In this document: one piece after another, positions 24,701 to 37,640 of the stretch
Layout: the number at the start of each line of letters is the position of its first letter
Position numbering within the stretch: position 1 is the stretch's first letter
Source: Takakia lepidozioides
Taxonomy: Eukaryota; Streptophyta; Takakiopsida; Takakiales; Takakiaceae
Direction of reading: 5' to 3'
Assembly: GCA_030704615.1 (NCBI GenBank)
Contig: CM060731.1
Span: forward strand, 64,894,756 to 64,958,755
DNA: 64,000 nucleotides
Translations under genes and position numbers: made by a program
The notes under the pieces: generated by a model
The model's database searches: none
What the model was told of the DNA's origin: nothing
Seen by the model: the letters and a program-made list of their open reading frames with translations, nothing else

Positions 24701-27700
24701 TATCAGTTATTTATATACTACAATGTTGACCATTCCTTGTGCGTATCTTTTTACACCGGAAATCCTCATTCCCATCAACAATAGACAAAAATTCTCAATG
24801 CTGATTTGTTTTCAAATGAGTAGATGCTTGACATGGTGCAACATTTAAAGGGTAGAACTGTTGCACAATGGCTATCCTTGATAAACCACCACCTACCTGC
24901 ATTTCCCTTTTCCATCGGAGTTGGTAATGAAGTTTGTTTTGGGTTCTGTGAGGCTCTTGGATTCGGACCGCCACAGATGGCGTCCGTGTATCCAGTGACT
25001 GTATTCAATCCCCCCTGCAACATACCACAGTATCAATATACATTTGGCTACTTGTTACACTTGTCCTGCCCCTATCATCCATCTGCAAGTACCTGATGCA
25101 TGGTGGGTTGGGCAAGGAATCCTACTTACCATAGTTTGTTAGTAGATCCACGATCCGGACCAGCATCATAAGAAGCACAGTATCATCAGCTCTTTCCTTC
25201 AACAGAAATCTGCATCAGGAATCAACAGACAGGGTTAGAAGCACCCACCATAATACCTGCAGTTGATTTCAAACAGCAAGAAGCAGGTTGCTATTAGAAC
25301 AAGTACGTATTCAAGGAGGAGGTTCCCAGAATTTACTGGCAAGCTAGATGTAATGTGTCTGCCGCCTCTTCTTTCAATGCTGTGCTGGCAACAAAAGCAC
25401 CAGCTGCACCTGCCACTAGAATAAGTCCACTGTGGTCTTCAGATACAGCTTGGAAATCTGGTAAGCATGATCGCACCCCACGAAGCGATGCATCCACCCG
25501 AAGTAGCAGCACCCGCAAGTGCTCCTTTACCTTTCCTGTGTCAGCCTGATTCTTGTCCTGACAAATGCTGCGGAGATCAGCAAGTGAGCACTGAAGATGC
25601 AGGCTGAGTAGACTATTTGCAAAGGCGATCTCATCAGTACTGGGATGGTGCCATATAAGGCTCTCAAGTACTGTGTCTTTGGTACTTAACCACACCTCAG
25701 TTCCATCCACACCAGCGTGCACCCTGCAACCACCCACACACATTTGATCGTCACCTTGGCATGGCAATTCCATGAACTTCCCAGACAACTCCCAAAACAT
25801 GCGTCATGCTAAACCTTCTGCCAACAAGCACTAAAAATTCGCTGTTGTGTGTACCAGGTGGTCACCGCTAAGAGGCCAGACAACACTTTCCATAGATGAG
25901 CATAGGAAGAGAACTAACAGAAGTTCTAACTAACAGTGGAAGTATGGGTGGTGTGTAATGTACAATACTGCAAGATAAACACCATCGTGCATGAGCAGTT
26001 GCAGGTACACAGCTGAAACAACAAAAGCAGAAAGGTGAATAGAATCAGGAGAAGGGGAAGTAGGGAGGAGTTACATACTTGTATTGATCCAATGGGTAAT
26101 ACAAAACCAAACTTCCAAGCAATCCACTCAACACCCTACTTCCAGCCTCATTCACCTGTCAACAATACACAAGGACAGCCAGTCTCTCCAGTCAGCATTC
26201 ACTCTTGAGGCCCAACCTCAAATAGCCGAATCTGTCAATCAATCTAGTCTTCTAGTCTTGTACCCGAACACATGTCACCACAACAACTCTTCTGTCTGCT
26301 CATGTAGAAGACATGGACTTCCAATGAAACCTACTACAAACGCAGACTGGTAACAGTTGTGTTTAACCTTAGAGGATGGGGCATCAAAGGCAGTTGCAAT
26401 GACGTTGGTGAAGAGCTTTTCATAACAAAGAAGAGCAGATCCACCAAACATGACAGCGATTGCTAGCACATTGAGTTGGTACATTGCTGAAACCTCCAAC
26501 CCTTGTGGTAGCCCCACCTGTACAAGGCCACTCCTGCTTCATAAACTTGCGACAAACAATCACGATTACGTCACAACAAAGTAAAGAACACAAAAATCCA
26601 ACCGGCCATTCATCATGAGAGTCTACCTTGAACTCAGCTGACGACGCCCAGACCCCATTCCCACTGAACCCTGTAGATTGCGTGTCAGCAAGACAGGAAA
26701 GGATGGAGCTCATCAGAGGCTCCAGCAGCTGTGGGACAGCATATGCAGGACAAGCATACACGACTGCTGAGCACAACAAGCCGACCTCTGCCACTGCTCC
26801 AGGCAGCACCTCCCCTTGCAGAAATTTCGCAACCCTGCGAACTGCCTGCAACCCTCTTCCCAAATTACTCTTCCTCTACACGCCAGTGACCTTCTGAACA
26901 GCAGATTTTCCAGGTTAGGCAGCAAATATCCCTTAAAGTTTCTTATATGTAAAGGTCATGTTTTTCTCAAGCACAGAGTGTACCTGCTGGTAAAGTGGCC
27001 TGGTCAATCTTGCAAACAAAAGCTCAAGGACATGATGATAGAAGGATTCGCCTTGCATTAAGAATGTTTTTGAAGACGGAAGAGATCCATCACCCGACCC
27101 AACCTCCCCTCTGCATTCCAGTGTCCAGGCATCCCCACTTGCAATATCAGATTCTACGTCAATCCAAAATATAAAGCATGGAGGCCAAAGTGGACATCCT
27201 TCACAAAATGCCCATGCTATCAACTGTAACCCCACAACAAGAACATGTACTGGAAGTCAAATGCAATTGCCCATTCAGACAACGATAACAGAAGAGAAGG
27301 AGGACAAGTATCACATCTGCAAATACGGAAGCTATATCAAACATGTTTCTAACCAACCAACTTACGAGGGACTGCTTGGCTCCAAATGCACAAGAAGAGT
27401 AAAAAGCCGAGAAAGAAAATCATCCAGCCACTGCGACCAATCCATAGGCAGGGCAACTGAGCCTCCATCGGATTGATCTCCTAGTATACCCACCTGCCAA
27501 ATTGTAAGACTGATGAGCTTTTACTAATTACAATACAAGAAGTTTCTAACCCAAACAAACAATACCAAATGTACTCAGCTTTCATGATTGTTGGAGGCAG
27601 CTGTGCAGCATAATGAAAATTAAAAGAAATAACCGAAGGATAGGGATGCCAGTAGCCTTACACTCGAAAAGACAGAACAGTAAAACTGCAGGGTGGCCAA

Positions 27701-30700
27701 GGTTTTGGGTGGGTCATTGGCATCCATCCCCAGCAATGTGCTGAACATTGCCACCACAAGTGTGTCCTTCAAAGAAACAACTGGCAGGGACTCCATTTCA
27801 GATTGTTGCAGAATATCTTGCCTTGCAGACACCAGAATGATGGGACGAGCTACCAGTGCCAGACTTGTGACTGCCGTTTGCAGTTGATGTGTTGCTGTTA
27901 TCTGCTAAGTCACCAAACCCTTCTGCTTTACTTTCCAAAAACCATATAGAATATGTGCACAGAGGTCCTGCTCACAGACCTAAAACATCAACTGAGGTTA
28001 TTCTAGCAGCTGACTGGACAGAAAAACAGAATGGTTACTCCAAGAAAATCACTCACGGTGTCCATGGCAGTGTGAAAGCGGGAAACAAGGAGAGGCAGAA
28101 CCAACAAGGGCTCCACAAAGGCCAAGCCAGCAGCAGCATGGGCTGCAGTGGAAGCCAGAGACCCATTCTTGCTGTATTGCCCCCTCTCAATCAGTCGCAC
28201 CATCCCCTTCACAAAGGCTGCTCTCTCCTCACTTCCCAACTGCTCTGATCCTCCTTCATGCCTTCACATAACCACACACGTGTGAACGATTAAAACCACT
28301 GTCCCACCAGTCAGTCCGTAACATAGGTATGTCAGAAGACCCCCAAAGAGTAATAAGGGAAGATCCCTACCGCTGTGCAGCAAGGCGCTTCAGGAAATAA
28401 TGGACAAGGTATCGGAGAAATTGTTCAAGAGAAGATGTCCATGAGCCACCATTAGACGGATGGAAGTACCTGCAGCACAATTGCTCCTGTTAATGACTCT
28501 CTTATGACACCAGCGTAAGTCCAATCATGCAGTATACACAAGTCACAAGTCAGGGAATGTGTCTTAAGAGTGGTATTGACACAATTCTACTAATAGCAGT
28601 GAAGAAACGCAACTGTTCAAGGAGATCGATCAAAATATCGAGATGTTTTTGTGCCGGACCACTTTGGCTGAGCAGAAACACCTACAGACATGCCAACATT
28701 AGTTTGGAGGGACCGCTTTTTCATGAGAACTTGGACATGCCAAAGGAGTAATAATCACACAGTCCAGTACCACAACCTGGAGACACTCGGCTCAAACTGG
28801 TTGCATCCATAAATGATCTCACGATATCGTTACCACATCCTAACCTTGTAGAATTCAGGAGTAACTGCAGCATGATAAGTTCAATGTGAAGCATCTTACA
28901 ATCGATTTAGCATTGAATTTGGAGGTAGGAAATGACCAGCCGGAACTGAATGCCAGCATAACCTCCCTTGGAACATTCCTCTGGACTGGAGATGATGCAC
29001 TGGCACGACCCACAGGTACCTATTGGTGTTGCCACCGGTGAGTAAGTTAAAAAGGAACAAACTTGCATATGAAGCCTCCTGTTGAAAATGCTCAGACAAA
29101 CAGGTAGATAAGCTAATAATGACATGTGTTAACAAAAAGATGCAACTAACACCTTCAAATATCTTTCATTAACAGCTTTCCCTCTTCTGGTAGTTTGCAC
29201 CATCTATTCATGAGGCACAAGTTGGTGGACAGTCGACTCTCCTCTCTCCCTATCTCTCTATCTCTCTCTCCATCAAATAATAGCATATGGAAACCTTCCT
29301 TGCTGATAACATACCTCAAAGGATCTAAGATATTGTGTGAAAAGAATGGGCAGGACGGGCTCCCAATCTTGCACTGAGCAAGCATTATGCTTGATAAACC
29401 GGCTTAGAAGAGAAGCCCACTGATGGTTCCAGAAACGGCAGTTTGGTATTGCAACCCAAAAGCGTAAGCACTCCATCAACCAGTCTCTGCCACACCCAGT
29501 CACAATATACTCAGCTACACTGAAACCATCTAGTGACAAAGCATTCTGCAAATTGTCTATCAACATAACATTCAGCAAACAAATTTGGGAGCTCTGGACA
29601 AGCAATAACAGTTTCCCAACCTCAAAGTTCTGACATACCTTGTCAAAAGCTCCCTGTCCTCAACTGACTGTTTATGCAGCATACTTGGGAGAAACAGAGC
29701 AATAAAGCCAATAGCCTCCAAGGATGAATTGTGAGAAAGGTCTTCAAATGCCCGTCTGAATACCAGATTCAAAACTTGTGTGGGTTATTATATCACATGT
29801 AACATTGAGCATCACCTACCACTGGTGTATCGACCAGTAATGTAAAAACCTCCTCATCTTCGTTATGATTGATGCCAATGGCCTCATGTCTACGAACACA
29901 CAACATTGCCAGCTGAGTGTCAAATCAGTCACTTCTCGGCTCTCCATGGCAGACAATGGTCCAAAACTGCTCTAACCCTACTAGGAGCATACTGTTCGTC
30001 CTTTCATCTTTGAAACTCACTTCCAAACGCATAAACAATGATTCCCTTCCACAAGCCCCAGGGTTCTTCATTTAAATACGTCAAGAGCACATTCTGCACA
30101 TTTCACAAAACTTTATGAACTCTACTGGAGAAAATTCACATGACTCTTCCATACTTAGGGTTGGCATTGGCTTATGTCTCTAGGATAAGTGACCTAAGCC
30201 TCAGAGTCTCCTACTGTGACACGGCAAACCTCACCTTCTACCAGAAGCTATTTTAGTCCCAAACACCTTAGACCAACCCAAAACCATATCCTACCTATGA
30301 GGGCTACAAGGAAAGGAAAGTGCATTAAACTGCAGGCTAAAAGTACTAAAATATCCTTGCAGCCTGCTGATGTATCCAGGTAAATTATCATGGAAATCAC
30401 AACCCGAGGTGTGTTGTCCCACCACTTCCTGGAAAACATTGTCAGAACTTGCTTACTACTACAGTCTGGAACAAAGTCACTGTTACACATTTAGATAACG
30501 TGTGCAAAATGGATAGAATGTTTGTTGAGGTGAAAGAGCCCAATTGACACATTCATTTAAAACATACTAGATAATGACACATCACATAAAGAATTGCCAG
30601 ATGGCAACTGCGCAAATCAGAGAGAATAGAGCTGGGAGCATGAGAGGAAAATCTGATGGACACCTGAACTCCATCCATATCTCAACAGCCGCACCCGGAG

Positions 30701-32984
30701 GAAAGAATTGTCGACAGCTGCGGACAAGAGATGTCATTGTCTGTAGATGGATTTGCTTCAAAACCAATCCTTCATAGCCTTGGCGCCTGTAGATGACATG
30801 CAGCAATTAGTTGAGTGAAAAGAGCAGGCAAACTCAAGAATTAGTATAAACATGTTTCACACATCATCATATATTTATCCCACAGATTTCAAAAGCAAAT
30901 GTCCAGCAGAGCTGGTATGCCGGTCAGGATTGTAAACCAACTCCAGATTGCCACAACAGACCTGGCAGAGTTAGGCTGACCATCAACATTTCAATGGAAT
31001 CAAACAGCAAGGATGTCAATCTTTCACCTCTTGAAATGTGCTTCGGCCAACAGCTTATATAATGGTCGCCAATCAACTGTTATGTTAAGTTTTTTGCCAA
31101 AAATTTTCAAAATCTTTGCCAAGGATTGTCCCCATCGAACCTGCCAGAAAACAGAAGACAGAGAGTTTAAAAGGCACAAATATGCAGATGCCAAACTCAC
31201 CTTAAAATAAGGCCTACCATGCTCTGCTGCAACTGTTTACAGAACCATAGTACTCTATATTGCAATGCTTCTTTGAAAATCTACAAAGAGCTGCCATGTG
31301 CTCAAAATACATAACTTTATTACAAGAGAAGGAAGCTAACCTGGATGAAGAGATTATCTGGTGAGTGCAATAAGACATCAAAGGCTGTCTTCACTACATC
31401 CTCCAAATCTGCTATTGCAATTTGACTCTTCACCTTCAAGAACCTGCAGATGACAATATGGCAATGTCAAGGTAGACTGTACCATCCTTGACAGTGCAGT
31501 TAATCAGACACACAAACCATGCAGCCTTCAGTGATGGTGTCCAAGAAGTAAGCATCTGGAGGCTAAAGAAGTTCACATACGGTTCCAGCTGCAAGTGCAC
31601 AAACTGTCAATTTAAGCATTGCAAGTAAGATAGAGCAGGAGTTCAGAAAGGATTATACTACCATGCTGGTGTGACAACTGCACCTTAATATCACAAGAAA
31701 GTCCCCAGTTTAATAATGACAAAAATTATTGCACAAGCAGAAATGCCACTGCTCCACAGATTGCGACTACAAACTCGTTCAGTAGATTATACATGTCCGA
31801 GGTGGATTCATAGAGTAAGAATCGTGTTTTCCTTAAGCCACAAACAGCACGGTAAGTGGTGCAAAGTGCTACCTCATCCAGATAATGCCAAAGGATTTTG
31901 TTTGAACAACCTCCATAAATAGTGGAAAGGAAAGAACAATCCCAAGGCAGACCCATTATACTGGATGGGTGATCCGCACTCCCACACCCAAGTCAGGATT
32001 GTTGGAACAACCAAACCTTAGTCTTCCAAAAGGGAGGAGGATTAAAATATAAGCACACCCCCTCACTGTTTTCCAAAATTCTAGTAAGCAGGGTTCTTTT
32101 TTTAGATACGGCCTACTTTCTTCCCTCCCATTTGAAACGACCGTCGTACTGTTCTCTTCGTAATTGATCGTCACCCTATCTCATGGAGGGCTACACTATT
32201 TGTTGTGCTTATGACTGGGCATGACTATCTCTTCCATACTACACTGTCCATTGTGAACGGAGTTACCAATATACATAGATGTTAGAAGGGTATTTGCAAT
32301 GAGCTTTAATCATAAAGCGGGCAAACTCTAGCTTCCAGCAGAATCACATTCCATTCAAACATGCCCTCCAAAATGCAATTGAGAATGACCAGAGCATAGG
32401 GCTGCTTTAAGAATCACATAATTATCCCAAATTCGGCAAGAATCTCCAGAGTAATGACAGGTCGATCTCGTAAGGGATCGAGCACACGAGATCACGTGGT
32501 TGGGAAGATCACTTCACAGACACTGATGAACACATAAAAGTGCAAAAATGTAGGTATGGACATACATTACGACCTGCTGTGTCTGGAAGCCCCCAAGAGA
32601 AATCCAGGCACAATTGAAGTGAGGACAACAAATTGTGCCAAGCAAGATTCTATTCCGGGATCAACTGGACTGGAGAACTATCGTCGTCTTTTGGCTGAGA
32701 AAGCGGTTACCGAATCTTTGCAATGAACATTCCGAAATTCGTAGCAAGTGAGCCAACACTTGCGCTTCAGACACTTACGTGTTTAGAACAGATATCCACT
32801 TCAGCGTGGCAAATCTGGTATGAAGATTTTGGGGCTGCCAGGACGATTTCAGCAGGCCCACAGCATCGTGAAACCTCTGTTTCTCTGATTTCGCCTCTTG
32901 TGCCACCGGGAGCCAACTATTGTACAAATGCTCCTGCAAATCCCCTCCTTGCTGCTCCACTTGCATGTCGGATTGTTTCCCCAT
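18738..32984 (-). CDS. PSME4: Proteasome activator PA200/PSME4 (Blm10 family), 33 exons
   Basis: HEAT-repeat cap that binds and opens the 20S proteasome, mainly in the nucleus. Exons: 32984-32779, 31443-31341, 31140-31028, 30786-30664, 29755-29639, 29519-29315, 29019-28900, 28681-28614, 28469-28371, 28261-28057, 27901-27662, 27493-27366, 27137-26984, 26845-26627, 26517-26368, 26155-26079, 25723-25337, 25209-25130, 25014-24897, 24665-24492, 24096-23928, 23841-23690, 22860-22702, 22535-22426, 22222-21327, 21056-20766, 20663-20568, 20255-20074, 19837-19756, 19646-19516, 19430-19329, 19168-19015, 18779-18738. All use GT/AG; the summed length is 5652 nt with phase kept at every join, giving 1883 aa (the Arabidopsis protein is about 1.8 k). 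Landmarks shared with plant PA200: HLYNSWLP (N terminus), LLGMDANDPPKTLAT, GAVAEVGLLC, ESAPEWAACLRFSVTGKG, SVPYDMPRWLPE, EFRRTHSDTW. The last exon ends S-Y-F-A, the HbYX-type tail that docks into the 20S alpha ring. The ATG at 32984 precedes a short non-conserved leader. The small exons most likely to be off are 12-13 and 22-23. Confidence 0.93.
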
Positions 32985-33267
32985 CTTTCTCTCTGCTGCT
33001 AATTCCCCAACCCCAACCCTTTATATGTTAGCACCGCTTGCAAGCCAAACGTGCGATGCAAGCCATGGGATGCGGTCGCAATCCACCCGCTTCTTCTTGG
33101 CAAGCGCTCCACCTCTCCAAGTGTCTTCGATGGTGCCGGAAATCGTTGACGGTGAAGTGTATTGGTTCGTTCAATAGTGGACGTTACGTTGCAGGAGCGG
33201 GAAGCCCTAATGTAAGTTTGCTCTCGTCTCTCACAGCAGGGGGTGCCGAAGCGATCTGGTTGAAGCT
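32985..33267. promoter_or_regulatory. Shared intergenic region, divergent genes
   Basis: Only 283 bp separate the PSME4 start codon (minus strand) from the NOL7-like start codon (plus strand), so both 5' UTRs and core promoters must lie in or overlap here unless there are upstream non-coding exons. No clear TATA box is seen on either side. A bidirectional promoter is inferred from the spacing. Confidence 0.55.
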
Positions 33268-34840
33268 ATGGCCGGTCCTCGTTCTGACGATGACGATACC
33301 CCAGAGCAAGTATCTTTATGCGTGGTAAGTATTTTCCTGCTGCCTGGACAGATGGAGTGGACAAAATGCAGTGAGAATTAAAACTTTCCAGAGAAGTGAT
33401 ACATGGATGCACGCCAGTTTGTTCTATATCAACTAGGTTTACTTGAAGTTGTTCAATGATGGTTACAAGAGAGTGGTGAAAGGTGGAAGAGCAGTAGAGA
33501 ATGCAGTATGAATCTTGGAAGCTTATCCTCCATGGATCTTTCTTGAGATTGCACAGGTTGCGAGTGATTACCTTTTAGCTACAAGCATGTATTAGTCACC
33601 GGTGCCAGCGGTTGAAGAAATCTGAGCTGGAGCAATGGTGTTCTTTTTCTTATGTGCATGTTGTGTTTTCGTAGAATTGCCTGATTGACATGTTTGTACC
33701 TGAGAGAGGTATGTGCACACATTCTTTCGTCTTCGGCGAATGCTGCCTTGCACGCCGCCAACAGACAGCCAACTAATTATGGACTGTGTGATTAGGGTCG
33801 TGAGGAGGCACAGAAGCTCAGGAAGGTGGAGAAAGAGAGCCAAAAGAGGTGTAGTCTTCATGATTGAAGTTCAAGTCGTTCTGTTGGCATCTCTCTTACT
33901 TTCGCTTCACAACATACTTGCGGAATCATTTGGCAGCAATTTTTTTTTGAAATAGGAGTTTCTTGTATTGATGCAGAGTTGCTGCAGAAGCTAAAGTAAG
34001 ACGCAAGTTGAAATCCGACCGCAAAGTCGGAGAAAGCTCATCAAGGGATGTGGAGTCCTTACAACCTGGGAAGGGTGAAATAATTTTGGGAAACAAACGC
34101 AAGCGAATCAACAAGAGACAGGACTCTGACGAGCAGGCAAAGGCAGTTTCATCCAGTGTTCTGCTACAAGACAATATTGTGCAGTTTCTTACTGCAAATG
34201 AACAGTAGGTTCCTTGCTCCATGAAGGTCATGTGTCATAATCTCCTTTGAGGGAGGTGCACTTGTAATTTGCTGTGATTAGGACAAATATTATCAAGCTG
34301 ACTGGGAAGAGTCTGTTGACATGTTTTGTTGCAGGAAAGCAACCCAGATTGTCACTCCAGCAGAAGACCAACTGCATGACGTTCCAAAGATTACCGACGT
34401 GAAAGAAGTTCAGCCACGATCAGACAATAATGCAAGTAGCAGGTGAGGGGGACGAGGAATAATGTCAATTGACTTGTTTACTGGTGCTTCAAACTGTTTT
34501 CAGTTTTACTCGATTGATTAGAGTTCCTACTGTTGTTTACGGTGCTTCAAGCTGTTGTTGATTTGACTAGTCTTCAAGCAAGGGTCCCTAACCAAGGCTG
34601 TGCTATTCCAGTTCTCTTTGATATCCAGGGTGGGTGAGTGTGTTTTCCTCACCATCATTTCATCATCTCCATGCTTACTGTGTCTGCAGAAGGCGCATAA
34701 TTATGCTAAATGCTGAATCAAAGTCCATATTTACAGAGAAGGCTCTTGAATTCAAACATAATCATCTTTTTGGAAAACACTTGCGCCGCTCAGTGGCAAT
34801 GTTGAGGAGTTCGTCCAAGCCTTTTGCAGCATCAGTTTGA
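33268..34840 (+). CDS. NOL7-like small basic nucleolar protein
   Basis: Five exons: 33268-33324, 33796-33848, 33977-34204, 34335-34442 and 34690-34840. All junctions are GT/AG and keep frame; 597 nt give 198 aa. The protein begins with an acidic S-D-D-D-D-T-P-E-Q-V-S-L stretch. Next come a charged probable coiled coil (G-R-E-E-A-Q-K-L-R-K-V-E-K-E-S-Q-K-R), a lysine/arginine-rich segment with N-K-R-K-R, and a C-terminal A-L-E-F-K-H-N-H-L-F-G. This order matches NOL7: acidic PEE(V/L)-T/S-L, basic helix, and a C-terminal A-x-x-F-x-H-N-x-L-(Y/F)-G motif. NOL7 family proteins act in early pre-rRNA processing. The similarity is recalled, not searched, and the family is poorly conserved. The exon structure is better supported than the name. 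Confidence 0.65.
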
Positions 34841-35008
34841 TTGTCAGCCCCCGTGCAAGGTATGCTGATAAAGAGCTCAAATTAGGTAGTTTAGGCCAGG
34901 ACTACAACTTACTTATAGGTACATTATTTCAGCCTTTGGTCTATTCAAAATGGTCAAGAACAGTCTTTGTGCAGTCCTAAAGTGTGGAGCTTTCTTGAGC
35001 CCACTTCA

Positions 35009-35049
<41 letters not shown>

Positions 35050-35584
35050 TGAACTGAGGGTGTAAGGCTCGCCACAAGGCTACATGAAGCAATGTCTTCT
35101 GAGTACATTCTCTTAGAACTGACCCTGCTAGATGAATCTGCCTTGCAGGCCGAAGTGTCTAAGGCCATGTTGTAAGCACAAAGAATGTCTGAATGAAACA
35201 AAGTGAAGCATAAAGCTTTAAACGCAGGGTGGGAGTCTACCTTTGAACAACAAACAGATGCAGAGGGGAAAGGGAGATTGTTAAGGCCCGATGTGTGGGT
35301 GGCCTGAAAACAATACCCATTTTCTGATTGCTCCGCGCCTTGACTTACTGACTAGACATGGGGCACAAGACAAAAGTAGGACAAAAGTAGGTCAAAGGAA
35401 AAGAGGCCGAGGAGCATACTTGGGAGAAGATCAGGAGGAGAGCATGATGTGACGAGATCCTTCATACCTGGCCAGTACGTGAGCCTGTAGTGAGCTTATG
35501 CTTTGTATGTTCCATGTGTTTTTCTCTGCCCCCCTAAAACATCTCCACATATGGCATTGCCATGGTTCATATGAAAGTTGTGCG
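34841..35584. other. Intergenic with CT microsatellite
   Basis: A pure (CT)n run of about 34 bp lies at 35012-35045. Otherwise no gene or known repeat is visible. Confidence 0.6.
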
Positions 35585-37640
35585 GGTAAATTTAACGGTT
35601 TACCCGGATATCAATATATGAAGCGAGATGTTTGTTTTGTTTTGTTTTGTAGCGTCGTTGAGATCTCCCAAACCGCGGGGCCCTAGCGCAGGTGCTTGGT
35701 GTCGTTGGAAAGCCCTCGGTGAGGAGGGGTGCACCGGCTTGGACTCATGATTTTTGGACCAGGGGTGTGGGAGATCTGGAATTTCAAGTGCTTTGGGTCG
35801 TTGGAAATTCGAGAAAAATAGCAAAGTGGGCTTTCCATGAGCCCCTTCATGTGGGAGATTGGAATATTAAGTACTTTTGGTCGCTGGAAATTCACAAAAA
35901 TTAGCAAAGTGGATATATCGATATATGAAGCCTGGAGAGGGGAGATTGCAAAAATAGCTAAGTGGACACATTGGGGATTGCGGTGGACATTGGAGGTCAC
36001 ACTTGGGCCTCTACATGGGAGATGCATTTGGATACATGAATAGAGATTGCACTTCGGCTTAGATTTCATAGGTTACACTAGAGGTCGCACTTGGGCCGCA
36101 ATATAGGAGACGCATTGGGATACATAAGAATTTGCACTTGGTCTTAAATGACAGTGGACACTTCGGCATCTACACGGGAGATGCACTTGGATACATAAAA
36201 GATTGTGCACTGGGCTTAGATGGACCTCGACATAGGAGACACACATGGGAGATGTCATAGGAGACGCACTTGGATACATAGGAGATTGCACTTGGGCTTA
36301 AATGGCAGCGGACATTTGGGCCTCTACACGGGAGATGCACTTGGATACATAAAAGATTGCACTTGGGCTTAGATGGGCCTCGACATAGGAGACGCACTAG
36401 GATACATGGGAAATTGCACTTGGTCTTGGATTTCAATTATTCACACATGGGCCAACGGCACAAGCTACCCTAGAGGTCGAGGCGATTGCACTTGGTCTTG
36501 GATTTCAATTATTCACACATGGGCCAACGGCACAAGCTACCCTAGAGGTCGAGGCGATTGCACATGGGCTTAGATGACACTGGACACTTGGGCCAAAGGC
36601 ACAGGCTACCCTAAAGGAAGCCTGTTTGTTTTTTTTTTTTGGTTTTTTATTTGGTTTTGTTTTTTCACGTGGAGATTTCCCCAACCGAGAGGCCCGGCCA
36701 TGGTGTTTGGAAAGCCCTCGACGAGTAGGGGTGCACAGGCTTGGTCTCATGATTTTTGGACCTACAGTGGGGGTGGGGGGAGATGGGGGAGATGTGACTT
36801 TCTTGGGACAATGATTGAAGCCTCGACAATGATTGAAGCCTCGACGGGAGAGATATCGAGGGAAAGGTCTCCGGTTCAAATCTGGTGGTAGGCTTTGCGG
36901 AAAAATAAATGCACTTGGACTTAGACAAACAGCAAAGTGGGCTTTCTTGGGACAATGATTGGATCGTCGAGGGGAGATATATCAATAATGATTGGATATA
37001 TTACTACTCAATAAATTCATGGAAAAAAATAAATGGGGCCTTGACATGGAAATGCACTTGGATACATAAGAGATTGCATTTGGGCTTAGATGACATTGGA
37101 CATTTGGGCCTCTACATGGGAGATGCGCTTGGATGCATATAAGATTGCGCTTGGACTTAGATCCTCGACATAGGAGACGAACATGGGAGACGCCTTTGGA
37201 TACATAAAAAATTGCATTTGATCTTATTATATCAACCCTCACATCTCAATTCTTCATATATTGGGCCAACGGCAGAGGCCACCCTAGAGGTCACACTTGG
37301 GCCTCGGCCCGCATTGGGATACATAGATACATAGGAGATCTTTCACTTGGGCTTAGATGAGACTTGGCACGCATTGGGATACATAGATACATAGGAGATC
37401 TTGCACTTGGGCTTAGATGAGACTCTACACTTGAGCCAAGCATATTCTACTCGAGAGGTCACACTTGGGCCTCAATATAGGAGACACACTTTGATACATA
37501 AGGGATTAGACTTGGACTTAGATGACATTGGACACATGGGCCAATGACACATACTATCCTAGATCTCTCAAACAGTGGGGTCTCATACATAGGGTGGACA
37601 TAGATGACACATGATACTTGGGCCAACGGCTACCCTAGTA
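35585..37640. repeat. Tandem/dispersed repeat block (family R)
   Basis: Two intermixed components. One is a segment starting GAAGCGAGATGTTTG(TTTTG)n, then GAGATCTCCCAAACCGC, TTGGAAAGCCCTCG and GAGGGGTGCAC, then GATTTTTGGACC and TACTTTTGGTCG(C)TGGAAATTC. It is followed by GGTCTCCGGTTCAAATCTGG, which contains a pol III B-box-like GGTTCAAATC. The other is a run of degenerate ~80-110-bp units with GCACTTGGATACATA(G/A)GAGATTGCACTTGGGCTTAGATG, TTGGGCC and CTACCCTAGAGG. The same units lie in the opposite orientation at 59.8-62.3 kb and again in plus orientation at 62.3-62.7 and 63.2-63.4 kb. No coding capacity is recognisable. Confidence 0.75.

Noticed and set aside
31500-31600. Possible extra PSME4 exon (minus) reading L-E-P-Y-V-N-F-F-S-L-Q
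   Set aside because: It would break the frame between exons 1 and 2, which join directly as V-L-N-T-F-L-K as in other plants.
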